DNA from: Sarcocystis neurona
Taxonomy: Eukaryota > Apicomplexa > Conoidasida > Eucoccidiorida > Sarcocystidae
Length of the DNA stretch: 64,000 nucleotides
Direction of reading: 5' to 3'
Assembly: GCA_000727475.1 (NCBI GenBank)
Contig: KL647296.1
Coordinates: forward strand, 680,888 to 744,887
Both the position numbers and the translations under genes were made by a program. This document shows, one piece after another, positions 12,601 to 26,300 of this stretch. The notes under the pieces were generated by a model that worked only from the letters and a program-made list of their open reading frames with translations, ran no database searches and was not told the origin of the DNA. How positions within the stretch are numbered: position 1 is the first letter of the stretch; each line of letters opens with the position of its first letter.

Positions 12601-15600
12601 GTATGTGTAGAGAACAGGGCGATACACACATATATATATATGTGGGAGTGAGCATGCAATTCCGTGTGTGTGTGTGTGTGTGTAGCTCTTTCTCCCCTGC
12701 AGGAAGTAGCTTAGAATATCTCCAAAATTTCGATTTCTTTGACTCATGTGCCGAGGTGGTAATAGAAAGGCCGCTTCTACGAAGAAGAAGAGTCATCTTA
12801 GAGACGGGACGCAGGCGTGCCTTTCTGCGAGTACGTACGATACACAAGAGATGAAAGCTGTGCATGCAGCGCAGATCTACAAATGAATTCCCGGTGATTA
12901 CGTCTCTTCTCTTCCCAAAAGTTGAAGTGGAACAGGTTGTGCACGTGTCTATCGGGAGGAGGAGCAGTAGGAGGACCAGGTGCTGTTCTTCTGAATATAT
13001 GCTGCGCCCCAAGAAGAAGCATTTTTCTGTGAGACAGAGAGGGGTAAAGACAGAAGAAGCGACAGAGAAAGAAATAAAGAGAAGAAGGAAAAGACATAGA
13101 AGGTCCTAACAAAGGGAACGTTTTGATATACTCGCGAGAGTCTGTATATATCCATATATCTATATATATATATATATATATGTTTATATGCACACCTGTA
13201 CACACATATATATATACACAAAGCTGTACATACACACACATGTGTATTTGTATCTTCAGGTATATGTGTTATCCCTGAAACAACGGCGTCATTTTTCTGT
13301 ATACACATACATACACGTATGCACATGTAAATATATATATATATATACATTTATCCACGTATGAATATATACAGACGAACCAGTAGGCCTTACCATCTTC
13401 CCACGTGTATCTATATGTATACATAGAGAAAGATAAGATAAAACAGAGAGAGACTATTACTTATACGCATACGTGTATCATATACACATATATATACATG
13501 TGTATAACTACGCACGTGGAAACACATACATATATATATATATATAGGCATTACTGTCTTTCCCTATATATAAATATATTCAGCTGCGTATGCTTCTAAA
13601 TGTAAATATATGTATACATAAGGGAGAAAAAGAACATCAAGATCTTTCCACATATATATATATATAGATAGATGGATATATATATATATATATGTATAAG
13701 TTGTATCTGTTCTATATACGTATATAATGTATTTCACATTCATATATATACATATATACATATGCACGTGTAAATAGATACACACGCATATATGAATATG
13801 GACGAAGAGATACGCATATCTGTCGTTCTCTCTCTCTTTCTATTTGTATAAATTCTCACAGTTGCCTGCATGCGCGAATCTAGACACATGTGTATACATA
13901 AATATACGAGGAAATGTAGACATTTGTGTCTTTTCCCCGTCCCCTCTCTTTGTGTATCTGCATGCGAAGTGTCGATCCACCGGTGGGCAGACGTACGTGC
14001 ATGCGGGGAAGTGACCAGCGACCCCGCCGCCAGGAGACGAGACGGGAAGTTTTGGAGAGAGACGGAGACAGACAGCAGGAAGAGGAAAAGAAGGGAGGCA
14101 GGGGGGGAGACAAAACGAACGCTGTGTCTCACCAACTGTCCCCACATATATATGCCTCTCCATGCATGCGCTTCCCCTGCTCATAGATAGAGCCACACGT
14201 GCACACGTATACATAAAGAGACAGAGACAGAGGGAAGAATATGTATGGGGAAGGTCATGTGCGTATCCACAAGCACGTATACCTATTCACTACACACATA
14301 TACATACATATACATATATATATGTATGTGTGTGTGTGTGTGTATACATAGAGAGACACAGACAGAGAGGGAAAGGATGTTTTACGAGTTTGTGTGGATG
14401 TACGTGTGTACGTATATCTATCCTATATATATAATATATGTACGGAGAGAGAAGGGAGATAAAGTGCGTATGTATATACGTTTATGTGGCTGTGCCTATG
14501 CACATGTCTTTCTACGCATGCATATATATGTATATGTAGAGAAACGGACAGAGAGAAACAGAAAGAAGAAAAGACGTGAGTGTTTATAAGTTTGTGTGGA
14601 TTTGTCTATAGATTTATATCTATATATATGTGTATATATATGTATAGTCTGCGTGTGCAAGTACGGAGTGTCTATATTGATGTATATATGTGAAAACGTG
14701 GATATGTATGTCACTGTCCATATACGTCTGGCCGGACGTCTCCGTATTTGTATTTATATACGTATACGTGCATATATGTGCACATGCATATACATATGTA
14801 TATATGTATGTATATGGTAACACGCATATGCATGTCTACGTGCATATATGTATGTATCTATATCTGTGTGCATTCGTGTAGATTTACGTACATATATACA
14901 CATGTGGAAAGGCGTGTATACATGTCAAGGTACATTTATGTACGTACGTACATCTACGTAGATATACATATATATGTGGAAAGGTGTGCATATATCTCAA
15001 GGGGTACGTGTGTACATGCGTATATCTGCGTCTCTATACACACATATATATAAATATGCATACCTATATATATATGGATGCATGCAAAGTCATATGTGCA
15101 TATATGTGTGTGTGGGTTGCGGCGTGATGCAGATATCAGCGCTTGAGACGTCGTTGAGAGCAAGTGAAGCAAAAGCAGAGGGTAGGAGAATTTCTCTGCA
15201 GCAGGAGCAGCAGATCTCCTGGAGGACGGCTGCGCTTTCGGCTTATACACGAAGAACTGATGCATGCGTCTCTCCCTCTCCCACCAAAGCCGCTGCCTCT
15301 GCGTGCGCGCAGGCCGCGTCTGCGGCGTTCGTTCTTCTCATGCAGCAAAAACGTTTTCGTCGCCACACGACGAGGATTTCCATGGAGGGGCTCAAACTTC
15401 TCGCTCTCTGCTGCTGTTATATTCTCTGCGTCCGTCTTCGCTTGCCCCCCGTCTCCCCGTCTCCCTGTCTCCCTGTCTCTCTCTGTCTTCATCTCGTCTC
15501 TCTGTCCCGCTCTTCTTTTTTCTTTTTTGGGGGACCCTTCCCCTCTCTGTATTACCTTCTCTTCTTTTTTTTTGCTTCTTCTCGATCTCTTCTTCTTGTT

Positions 15601-18600
15601 CTTTCTGCGTCTCCTTCTCTTCTGTGTCTCTGGTCTTCCTTCTGTCCTCTTCTTCTCTGTTGCGTCCCCCGTGTCTCGCTCTGCCTTCGCTTCTCCCCCT
15701 GTCTCGTCTCTTCCCCTTGCCTTCTCGCTGTCTTCTTCTCTTCGGTCCTTCCCCTCGCTGCCTTCTCCGTCCCCCTTCCGTCTCCGTCTCGACAGTTTTT
15801 CGAAGCTGCTGCAGTCCTACCTCGTGTACGTGTCTCTGTCTCTCTGCCGCGCAGTGCACTTCTCTTTTTCTCCTTCGAAGGGGACCGGCGTCAGCTGCAT
15901 CCGAGTGTGTCTACCCACCATCGGCTCTCTCATGTTTCTTCGAACTGCGAAGGGAGCGTAGCAAGATAAAGAAATTTTGTGAGGGGCGGAAGGCCGTTTA
16001 TCTGCGCTTCTCCTGGTGAGCGCGTTCGCAGACTTGGGAAGGGATGCAGGACAGAGACCTGCACAGACAAAAAGAGTTCCTCGAGACAACTTTGTGGTCG
16101 CAGTGCTCCTGCTACAAAACGTTTGGGGCCACTCCTTTTCTACGCTTCACTCTGACGAAAACGCGAAAGAAGTATAGAGAGACAAGACACATATAGAGCT
16201 AGGTTGTAGAGACTGTCGACAAAGGCAGGTGGCGTAGGCAGCTTGCGTAGGGTTTTAGTCCGATTCGTGCTGGCCGCAGCAGCTTTTGCTTCTGCAGAGG
16301 AAAAGGATAAGGATATGCAACAGGCGCACGTAGAGAAGAGAGCATCTTGACCAGGTCTGTATTGATTTCCTGCGGACATTGCCCGATAAATAAAAAGTGC
16401 GAAGCAAAAGAAAAGGAAAAGAGGAAGCGGAAGACAGCGAGAGAGGAAAAGAAAGGCCACGTGAGGCAAAGATGTGGCTGGTGGAAATGGCGGCCTGCAG
16501 ATTTTTTCGCCTGCATGCGCGCACTGCTGTTGCTTTTGCGCGCGTGGCTCGCACAGAGCTCCAGCACCACGTGGAGACGCTGCAGACGGAGTGTACGTAC
16601 ACCCGAAAAACGGCGGAGGATAACCGGCGACTTGAGCGCTCTCTCATCTCTCACGTAAGTGGCATCCACTTCCTCAAATTCTTCCCATTGGGGAATTTTA
16701 TCTCTTCTTCTCGAAATACTCATCACTCTACAGTTTTACCTCTCCATATGTGTCCACATATACAAATGCACATATATATACATACACATATATAAGTATA
16801 CGTATATATATATATACTTAACAGGCGTATCACATATATAAATACATATATATATATACATATGTACAATCTGGCTGTCGACCTGTATGTACGTATACAA
16901 ATACATACATATACATACATATGCATATAACGTTTACTCGCATATAAACATATAAGTATATATATATATATATATACGTATACATGTACGACCTCTGGGT
17001 TGTATCTACACGTACAAGTACACACACGTTTGTACAGACTTTACACGCATATTACATGTATACATATATATACGTACATTCTGCCTCTCGTTTAGTATCT
17101 TATACGCAAACACATATATACATATATATATACACTTTAGAGGCGTATTATATAAGTGTATATATGTATATATATGTAATGTGGCTCCTGACTTGTACCA
17201 ATATATGCATACAACCATATACAGATATACATATATAAACATTACACGACAACTATATATATATATATATATATATATAGTAAGGTAGCTCTGTAGTTTN
17301 NNNNNNNNNNNNNNNNNNNNNNNNNNNNNNNNNNNNNNNNNNNNNNNNNNNNNNNNNNNNNNNNNNNNNNNNNNNNNNNNNNNNNNNNNNNNNNNNNNNN
17401 NNNNNNNNNNNNNNNNNNNNNNNNNNNNNNNNNNNNNNNNNNNNNNNNNNNNNNNNNNNNNNNNNNNNNNNNNNNNNNNNNNNNNNNNNNNNNNNNNNNN
17501 NNNNNNNNNNNNNNNNNNNNNNNNNNNNNNNNNNNNNNNNNNNNNNNNNNNNNNNNNNNNNNNNNNNNNNNNNNNNNNNNNNNNNNNNNNNNNNNNNNNN
17601 NNNNNNNNNNNNNNNNNNNNNNNNNNNNNNNNNNNNNNNNNNNNNNNNNNNNNNNNNNNNNNNNNNNNNNNNNNNNNNNNNNNNNNNNNNNNNNNNNNNN
17701 NNNNNNNNNNNNNNNNNNNNNNNNNNNNNNNNNNNNNNNNNNNNNNNNNNNNNNNNNNNNTATATATATATATATATATATATAAGGTAGCTCTGAGTTT
17801 GTACCTACATATACGAATGCATACATATATATGAAGTACATATGCATGTTAAATAGTATATATATATACGTATATAATATACGCATTTCAGTCTTTGTCT
17901 ATACTTAGACTACTCTATATATATAGAGAGAGAGAGACAGTGTGTGTGCATATATCAAACGTATACGTAAAGGTATATATGTATGTGTGTATATATATAT
18001 ATATTATTGACCCATGTACGTCGGCACGTAGACATATGTGCGGGGGTGCTGTTGTAGGAGAGTCACCTGAAATGTGTATCACTCAAATAAATTCGTCTGT
18101 AAATGGGAAATCCTGGTGGAGGAAAAGAACGCGTCAATAAGCACCCGATTGTCTTCCCTCGAAACATACATGCATGCATATATATATATATATATATGTA
18201 TATGTGTATATCTACATGTATGTGTAGATTTATTTATCTCGTGCAGTCACACACACGTTTTACTTAAGCACGTCTCCTTGTGTGCTTCCTTTGCGGGACC
18301 GAAGAGACGCAGAGAAACTACAGCATCTGGCCAACACATATGTATATATTTATATATATATATAGTCCCCATCGCTCTGTATAGATTGTGAACAGCTTCT
18401 CTGTGAGAAGTAGCCCTTTCACCGGTTTTTTACATGCATGTCCCCGTGCATGCGCGAGGTGATATGTTCCTTTGCTACTACATATCTGCGTCAGGCCCGG
18501 GCCGAGGTAGGGCAGAACGTATACGTCTGTCTGTAGCAGAGACGCGGGAGCAGCGCGACAGAGAAACAGAGAGAAACGGACGTGTTTTCGATTCATGAAT

Positions 18601-20266
18601 TACTTCAATTTCTTGCAAGAGAAAAGTTTCTTCGTTTTTCACTGCCACGGAGTGCCTCCGTCTTTTTAGCCACTTCACGAAAATGAGAAGAGGCTGCCAC
18701 GTGCCGGCAGCAGAACGGAGACGCGCAACAACGGCCTCGCTGCCGGTCCTCATTCTTCGCGCATGCAAGTGCTGCATGCCAAACCGTAGTCCTCTCGACC
18801 CTGACGATGAGGCAAAAATATCTATCCCTACACATGTTTCTCTCTGTGTTTGCTTCTGTCCTTCGAATATACACATCTGCGTGTATATGTACATATATTT
18901 GTACGTATACACCCACACATGTGTAAGTATGTGTCCACACATGTATACATATGCGTGTACACATACACATACACATACATGCACACACGCATGCACAAAC
19001 ATAGGAATAATATATATATATGTATGGATAGATATATTGGCAGATGTATGTGTGCGAGAGTCCTGAGCAGCAAGGGACTTAGAAATGGCGACTGCTTCTG
19101 AATGATGTTCGTTCTGCCGCTGCTCTGCTGCTGTCATTGCTGCAGCTGTTCGCGCGTCTTTGCTGCTGCTGCTGGTTCTGTGACTGCCCCGACGCAACTC
19201 TTATTCTCCTTCCTGCTGTGGGTGCCTTTGCTCCTCCTTCCTGCTGCTGCGGCCGCTTCCGCGTCTTCCCCTTTTTCCTGTCGCTGCTGCTGTGCCCCTG
19301 CGCTGCTGCTGCTGCTCTTTTTGTCGGCTCGCGTTCGTCAGTCAGCCGCGCAGGATGGCTGCTGGGATGATGCCTCCCGTCCAGCTGCCCGTATTCTTCC
19401 GCTCCCGTCTCCAGCTAATACTGCTGCATGTGGCTGCTGCTGCTGCTGAGGTGCGCTGCAGGCAGAGCAGCTGATGGGCGTACTTGCACAGCACGCGGCC
19501 GTACAGCGCGTCTCTGGCTCGGCTTCTGCGGGCGAAGGAAGAAGTTGCAGGCATCTTCGAAGCGACAGCAGTTGGGTGGCCCAGCAGCCGGAGAAGAAGA
19601 AACAGCAGCGGGAGAAGGAGAACAAGAAGCAGCAGCGGCGGTTTGTTCTCGCGAACAGCAGCAGCGCGTGCGCAGACGCAGCAGCAGCAACAGCAGGAGA
19701 AGCAAACGATGAAGGAGAAGAAGAAGAAGAGGAATGCCTTGGCGGGACGCAAGAGCAGGAGAAAGAGGGAAAAGAAGAAGGGGTTGCATGCCAGACATGC
19801 TGGCGCATGCAGGAATATTTCTCAAGTTCAACGTCTATACAAAGTCTTCACGACGTTCTACTCCTTTTCGAAAAGAAGCAACTCGTTCGTTTTCTAGAAG
19901 AAGAACTCTCTGCCATGAGGGACCACATCTTCTACTTGTACGTCCTCCTCTCCGCGCTACCTGCAAAGTGTCAAACTTCAGTCATTTTCGGTCGCATATA
20001 TATATATATATATGTATATATATGTAAAAGATACCTAGTCATTTCCTTTATATATATATATATATACATACGTATATATATATAAGCCTGATTATTTGCC
20101 AGTATGTACAGATCTATGTATATGTATAACGAAAACTAGTCATTTCCTTTATATATATATATATATTTATATATGGAGAGAGAAGCCTGGTTATTTGCGA
20201 GTATACACCGATATATGTATCTATATAAATATCTGTTCATAGAGGAAGCGTAAGAACTCTGAAGCA

Positions 20267-20304
<38 letters not shown>

Positions 20305-23300
20305 AAGGAATACGGATGATTTGCCAACATATATATACATATATGGAGAGAGAGAGACAGAGAGAGATAGAGGGAAAGTCTAGTGATTTGCCAACAAATA
20401 TGTATGGGTGGAGTATGCATATATATGCATATATACATGGAGAAAAGGCCCAGTGATTTGACAGCATATATACATGTATGCATGTATATATATGGAGAGA
20501 GAGAAAGAGAAAGCTAGACGATGTGCCAGCAGATATACGTATATGTATATAGGTATAGAACCTTTAATGATTTGCCAACGTCTATACATATATTAATGTG
20601 GGGAGGAAGCCTAGCCATTTGCCAACATATATATGTATAGAATCCGCAACAGGCGTTCCTGCTGCACAAACACGTACACAAACAGGCGTCGAACAGAGAA
20701 GGTTGTTTCGTAGATTCAATGCTTCCTCAGCGCTGCTACATCGCCGCATTTCTGTCCGTCTTTCTCCTTCTCCGTTTCTCTCTATATACATATATGTATA
20801 TCTGTATATATGCATATGTATGGATTTGTATGGGTGACGGTAGATGCGGCACTCTGTATCGCTTGTCTTTCTATACGTAACCCCCTCTACATATAAGAAC
20901 ATACATACATATATATCAATATACCATACAGACGTTTACATATACGCATATATATATATAGAGAGAGAGAGAGAGATATATATATATATATATAGATATA
21001 TATATATATATCTAACGTCTATTGACGTAGAGAATGCCTAACGGTTTTGCAGCGGATATATATACGTACGTTTACGTAGAGGAAACCTAATGATATCCCA
21101 GTATATATATATACATAGAGAAAGAGAGAGAAAGCCTAGTGATTTTCCAACGTATACATATACATATAGGCATATATATGAAGAGGATGCTCACTTATTT
21201 GACAATACATATATGTGCATAGGTATGTATATATCTGTGGAGGGAGAAAGAAAGATAGAGAGAAACAAAAGCCGCCTAGTGAGTTGCCAAATACATTTAT
21301 ATATATATGTATACGTATAGAACCCCTGATGATTTGTCAAGATATATATGGATATATATACGGTACATTTACGCAGAGAACGCCTAGCGATTCACCGGCG
21401 TCAATATATATATGTGTATCACTGTGTGTATATTTGAATGATCGTATTCGTTTTCTCTTCATGTAATTCCCTTTATTTTTATCATTTTCATCCATTCGTT
21501 CTTTTTCGTTCTTTCCAGTTTTGTCTCTCCCCCGTTGTCTTTCCCTCTATATCCTCTCTCTTCTTCTCCATTCTTCCTCTTTTTCGCCTTCCCTCGGTCG
21601 CCGCACACGTGCCTGTGGAGAGAAAACGTCGCACGCTTGCTGCCGTTTCTTCGATAAAAGAGGGCGAAACGAACTTCAGGCGGACGTCAAATCATCTCGT
21701 CTGAGAAAAGGAAGAAGACATACATGCGACAGGCGAACAATAACAGAAGAAGAAGAAATAGAAGTAGAAGAAGAACGTCTTATAACTGTCCCTCCGAAGA
21801 GGCACAGCGTCTCACAGCCATATATACGTACATGTGTATCGATTTGTTTATATATGCGACCTGCACCTAGTTCCTACACCCTTTATTATTCATACAAATA
21901 TATATATATATATAGATAGATAGATATATATACTTATAAATATACTTATATATGTATATATATACATATATATATTTGTGTACTTATATATATGTATATA
22001 TATATTTATATATATACTTACATGTATGAATATGTAAGAATATATATGCGGAAGTCTGTAGGGGTGCGGGATGGCCTCGCGCAGCAGGAGAGAGGAAGAG
22101 AAAAGAAGCAAACGCATTCCTAGAGACACACGACTCCTTTATTCTCTCTGTCTCTCCGTGTCTCCTCTTCTCTTCTCGCTGTCTCCTCTCTCTCTATCTC
22201 TCTGTCTCTTCTTCGCCTCCTCTTTTTCTTTCCTCCCCTGTCTCTGCCCCTTCTTCTCTTCTTCCGTTCCTCTCTCTGTCTCGTCTCTCTTCCTTTCGTC
22301 CCGTGTCTGCCCCCGTTCCGTCTCTGAGTCTCTGTCTTTCTCCACCTGCTGTCTCCCTCTTTTTCTTCCCGTCTCTGTCTCTCCCGCTTCCGCGCTTTCC
22401 CTGTCCTTCTTCTCTCTTCTTCGCCCCTCTCTGTTCTCCTCCTCTTTCTCTGGGGTGGACGGAAGTGCTGTGCCCCGTAATAAGAGGGGCGAGACGGAAA
22501 GGTGTCTTCATTTAGAAGAGACGCTGCAGACGGATTGATGAGGCCGGAGTGTCTGCATGCACGAGCGACAGATAGAGAGACAGGCAGCAAAAATCGTAGC
22601 CCTGTTGAGGAAGCGACAACATGCGGAGGTGTATACGCGGCCGCCATGCGCGTTCGACGTGTGGCTGCCGGGGGCACGGCGCATGCAGATGTTTCTCTTT
22701 GCCAGGCCAAGACGACCGCGTATATCTTTCCGAATACTTCTTCCCCGAGTCTGGCACATATATCACTTTCTGCAGCAGCATCGTAGTAGTAGTAGTAGCG
22801 CGCCTCCCGCCGAAGAGGGAGAGTCGGCCTGGAGTCGTTCGTGCTTCCGCCGCTGCTTTTCCCTGAAAACTGTCAAAGCAGGGACCTTCTGCTGGGAGGG
22901 ACTTCTGCGCTTCGTGTCGATCTCTTTCTGCGTCTGCTACGACGTGGTCTTCCTGCCGCGTGCGCCTCTGCTTCTCTTTCTCGCTGCTTCTGCGGATTCT
23001 GCTGCTGCTGCTGCTGCGTCGGGTTCGGCTGCTCTCGGCGGAGGCGACGGCTTCTGCCTCCTGCAGCTGCCGCGCTTCCTCCTACCCCCGCATCCTTCTC
23101 ATGGAGCTTCTTCCTGCCCCTGCTTCCTCCTCATCCTTCTCCTGGTGATTCTTCCTGCTCGTGCTTCCGCCTCCCCCTCCTGCTGCTGCGTCTCTGTGCT
23201 GACCTGGGACGTGCGTGGGGTGTTGCCTGCTGCTGCGGCTGCCGTCTGCAGAGGGAGGAGCGAAGACGCGTTGCAGCAGCAGCTAGCCGACCTGGAGGAG

Positions 23301-26300
23301 AAACTGTCTCAGGAGTACGTCTTCTTGGCGCCTCGATTCTTCGGGACTTCCCCGCATGCAGCCCCGCGGGCCGTCCCCGCCTCACACTCCTCACGCCTCT
23401 GCTGCAACACGTCAAACTCACATGCACGCGCGTTCTCTTCGTGTTACCACCAACCTACCTTTATTCTCGCATGCCCATGTCTCACACATCTTCTCCGCAT
23501 GTACTGCAGTACTACTACTACTACTTCTACTACTACTACTCGCTCTTGCACTGTCCGTCAAAGAGCTGTATGTATGCATCGTAGGAGAATTTCTCCTTAC
23601 TCGCGTGCAGCAGCTAGGCCACATTCAGCACCAGGGAGACGCAGCAGGCGCCGGTGGACCTGTCACCGCACACCTCGCCCATGCAGCTCTCTCCTCCTTG
23701 TGTTTTCTTCGTCCTTTTGCGACCACCAGCTTATATCTCTCTCTCTGCCACGACGCGCGCACGCATGCAAGCGATAGACAAAATCTGCGGCAGCGCAGCC
23801 AAAAAAAAATTCGCAGCATACCTCCTTCAGACACTGCCTTTCCGCACGCCTGCCTTTACGCTATACTAACCACTGCCGCTTCGCCCATGCATGCACGCGT
23901 CTAGATATGTAAAGTTCATATATGCACACAAGTATACACGTAGATCTGTTTCTGTCTTTCCAGGTCTGCGCACACACATCTGCATGCTTACCAATAAATA
24001 CGCGCAGGCTCGTATTTTATGCCGGGATAAACGTGTGTCTTTAAAAAGGCGTCGCAGCCTGCATGCGCACTTGTCGACAAGGAAGAATTCGTTTTCTTCG
24101 TCGCCCTGACCGACGCCTCCTCCGGCCGGAGAGCACCACCGTCGTCACGTGGAAACACGTCGGCATCTGGACGCGCAGCAGGCGCACTTGCACACATGTC
24201 TGCGCATGCAATTGAATAACATACACGCACACGCTTTATACACCTGTACGCTTCGCCTCTTCTCTCCTGCCCTTCTTGCCTCTCTCCCTATATACGTATA
24301 TATATATGTATAGTTGTAGAGCGTAGCATTAGCGTAGACGTATAGATGTGTTTTCTTTCTACAGGGAGGGCGCGCACCCACACGCATGTGCATGCATAGA
24401 TTTCTTCGCGGGGACAGCGGGAGAGAGAAAAGGGAAAGAGAAGTGCGCAGGGGTCCTCGGCAGCTTGTGTGTCTGTCCCAGCGACAAATGGTAGCCTGCA
24501 TGCATGCATATCTTTTTTTCTGAGAGTGAGGCACGTTCGGTTACCCCCGTGACTCTTTGTTCAGAAGAGGCTGGATACGCATGTCACAGGAGCGCCGCAT
24601 GCCTCCTGCGTTGCTGCCCACGTCTCTGCAGAGAAACGCGGCTGCGCGTGCAAGTCGAAGGGCAGCTACGAGACGCATGCCGGGAGCGGCAGGTAGCCGA
24701 AGACAAACTTCAAGCAGCTGAGCAGGCACGTCTGTTAATATACGCGTGTCTTCCTCTCTTTCAAGGCGCACACTTAATGAACAAAATTCACCTCCTGCCG
24801 TGACGCTCCTTTGGCGATTGCGCATTTCCTCTCTTCTTCTGTCTATACACACATACATACTTGCGTAGACAAAAGACGCCTTGTGAAGGGAGAGGGAGGG
24901 CGGTGCAGTCACGCAGTAATCGGCACGCATGCAGCACGGCCCAGCGCGGTGGTCTCGAGCACTTTTCTTGTACAGTAGCTGCTGCGAAGATGTGTAGATC
25001 TGGGGGGACGAGAAAGACACGGTGTGTGTTTTTCACTAGTTGTACGTCGACGCGTCGAGGTGCATGCGCGCCTGAGTCTTCTTTTCATTTCTTTTCTGCT
25101 TTAAATAAGTGAACAAATACGCGTGTGTATATCTGGTAGTCCATCTGTCACTCTCTCAAACGGTCTTCCAATATGTGGGTCATACGACAGAGGAGAAGAT
25201 AGAGAGAGAAGAGCGGGAAACACACACACACACATGTGCGCGCGCAGGTAGAGGAACCGTTCCGTCTCCATTGCCGGTTCCCGTCTCTTCCACACTCCCA
25301 CACACAATTACATCTCTCCCTCATATCAGACACTCATATATACATATGTACATCCGCCTCAGTGTCTGCGCGTATATATATATATATATATATATATGGA
25401 TGTATATAGATATATCTGCATCCGCCTCGGGGTTGATGGACACTTATATACATATACATACGTACATGTATATATGTGTATGTATTGCATGTAAGGATGC
25501 CTCAGTACCTGTCTAACGTATTAATAGAACTGTGCTTGGCTCTTTACTCGTCTTCTTTCTCTGCCTGGTAGATAGAAAGATATTGGTCGCCAGCCAGATA
25601 GATATAAACAAACGTTTGGACCGAGTCAGAGACATGCACTTTGAAATATAGATTTCTTCACGGCGAGGAACGGAATAAACGAACGAAGTAAAAAGGGGAC
25701 TACCACGTAGGTACACATGTCCTGGAGGCGTCTGAAAGAACCCAACACGTGCGAGTTTTTATAAACGACTATTCACGAAGCGGCTTCAATTAACCCCTCA
25801 AAACGTAGCCATGCATTCAAACATGTATAGAAAAATTTATATGCATATATATATATATGTGTAATGATATATAGTGATCTCCTCTATATACCCCCTGAAG
25901 CGTACATATATATATATATATGCATGTGTTGCCCGCTCTGTGGCTTTACTGAACCCCGTCCGGACGTAGCTGTGCAAGCAAACATATGTAGAGAAATCTC
26001 TGTACACTTACATATATATATATATATATATATGTGTAAAGATATACAGTTACCTATTCTATATCACTGCTTCAAGCTTACGTATATATTGCCCGCTCCG
26101 CAGCTACAGTGGTCCGCTGGTGATGACGGGCGTCGCTACTTTCTTGTATCTGTCCGTGTGTACATTCTCCGTTGCCTTCCTGAGATCCTCGCACGCGTCT
26201 ACATTCATCCGTAAATATATTCGTGTACTTCGTGTGACTCATTTACTACGTACACGTTCATATATATACGTATATTTATATACACATATATATACATACC

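Noticed and set aside
17242..17886. 214-codon ORF across the N gap
   Set aside because: Most residues are unknown and both ends are TA repeat.
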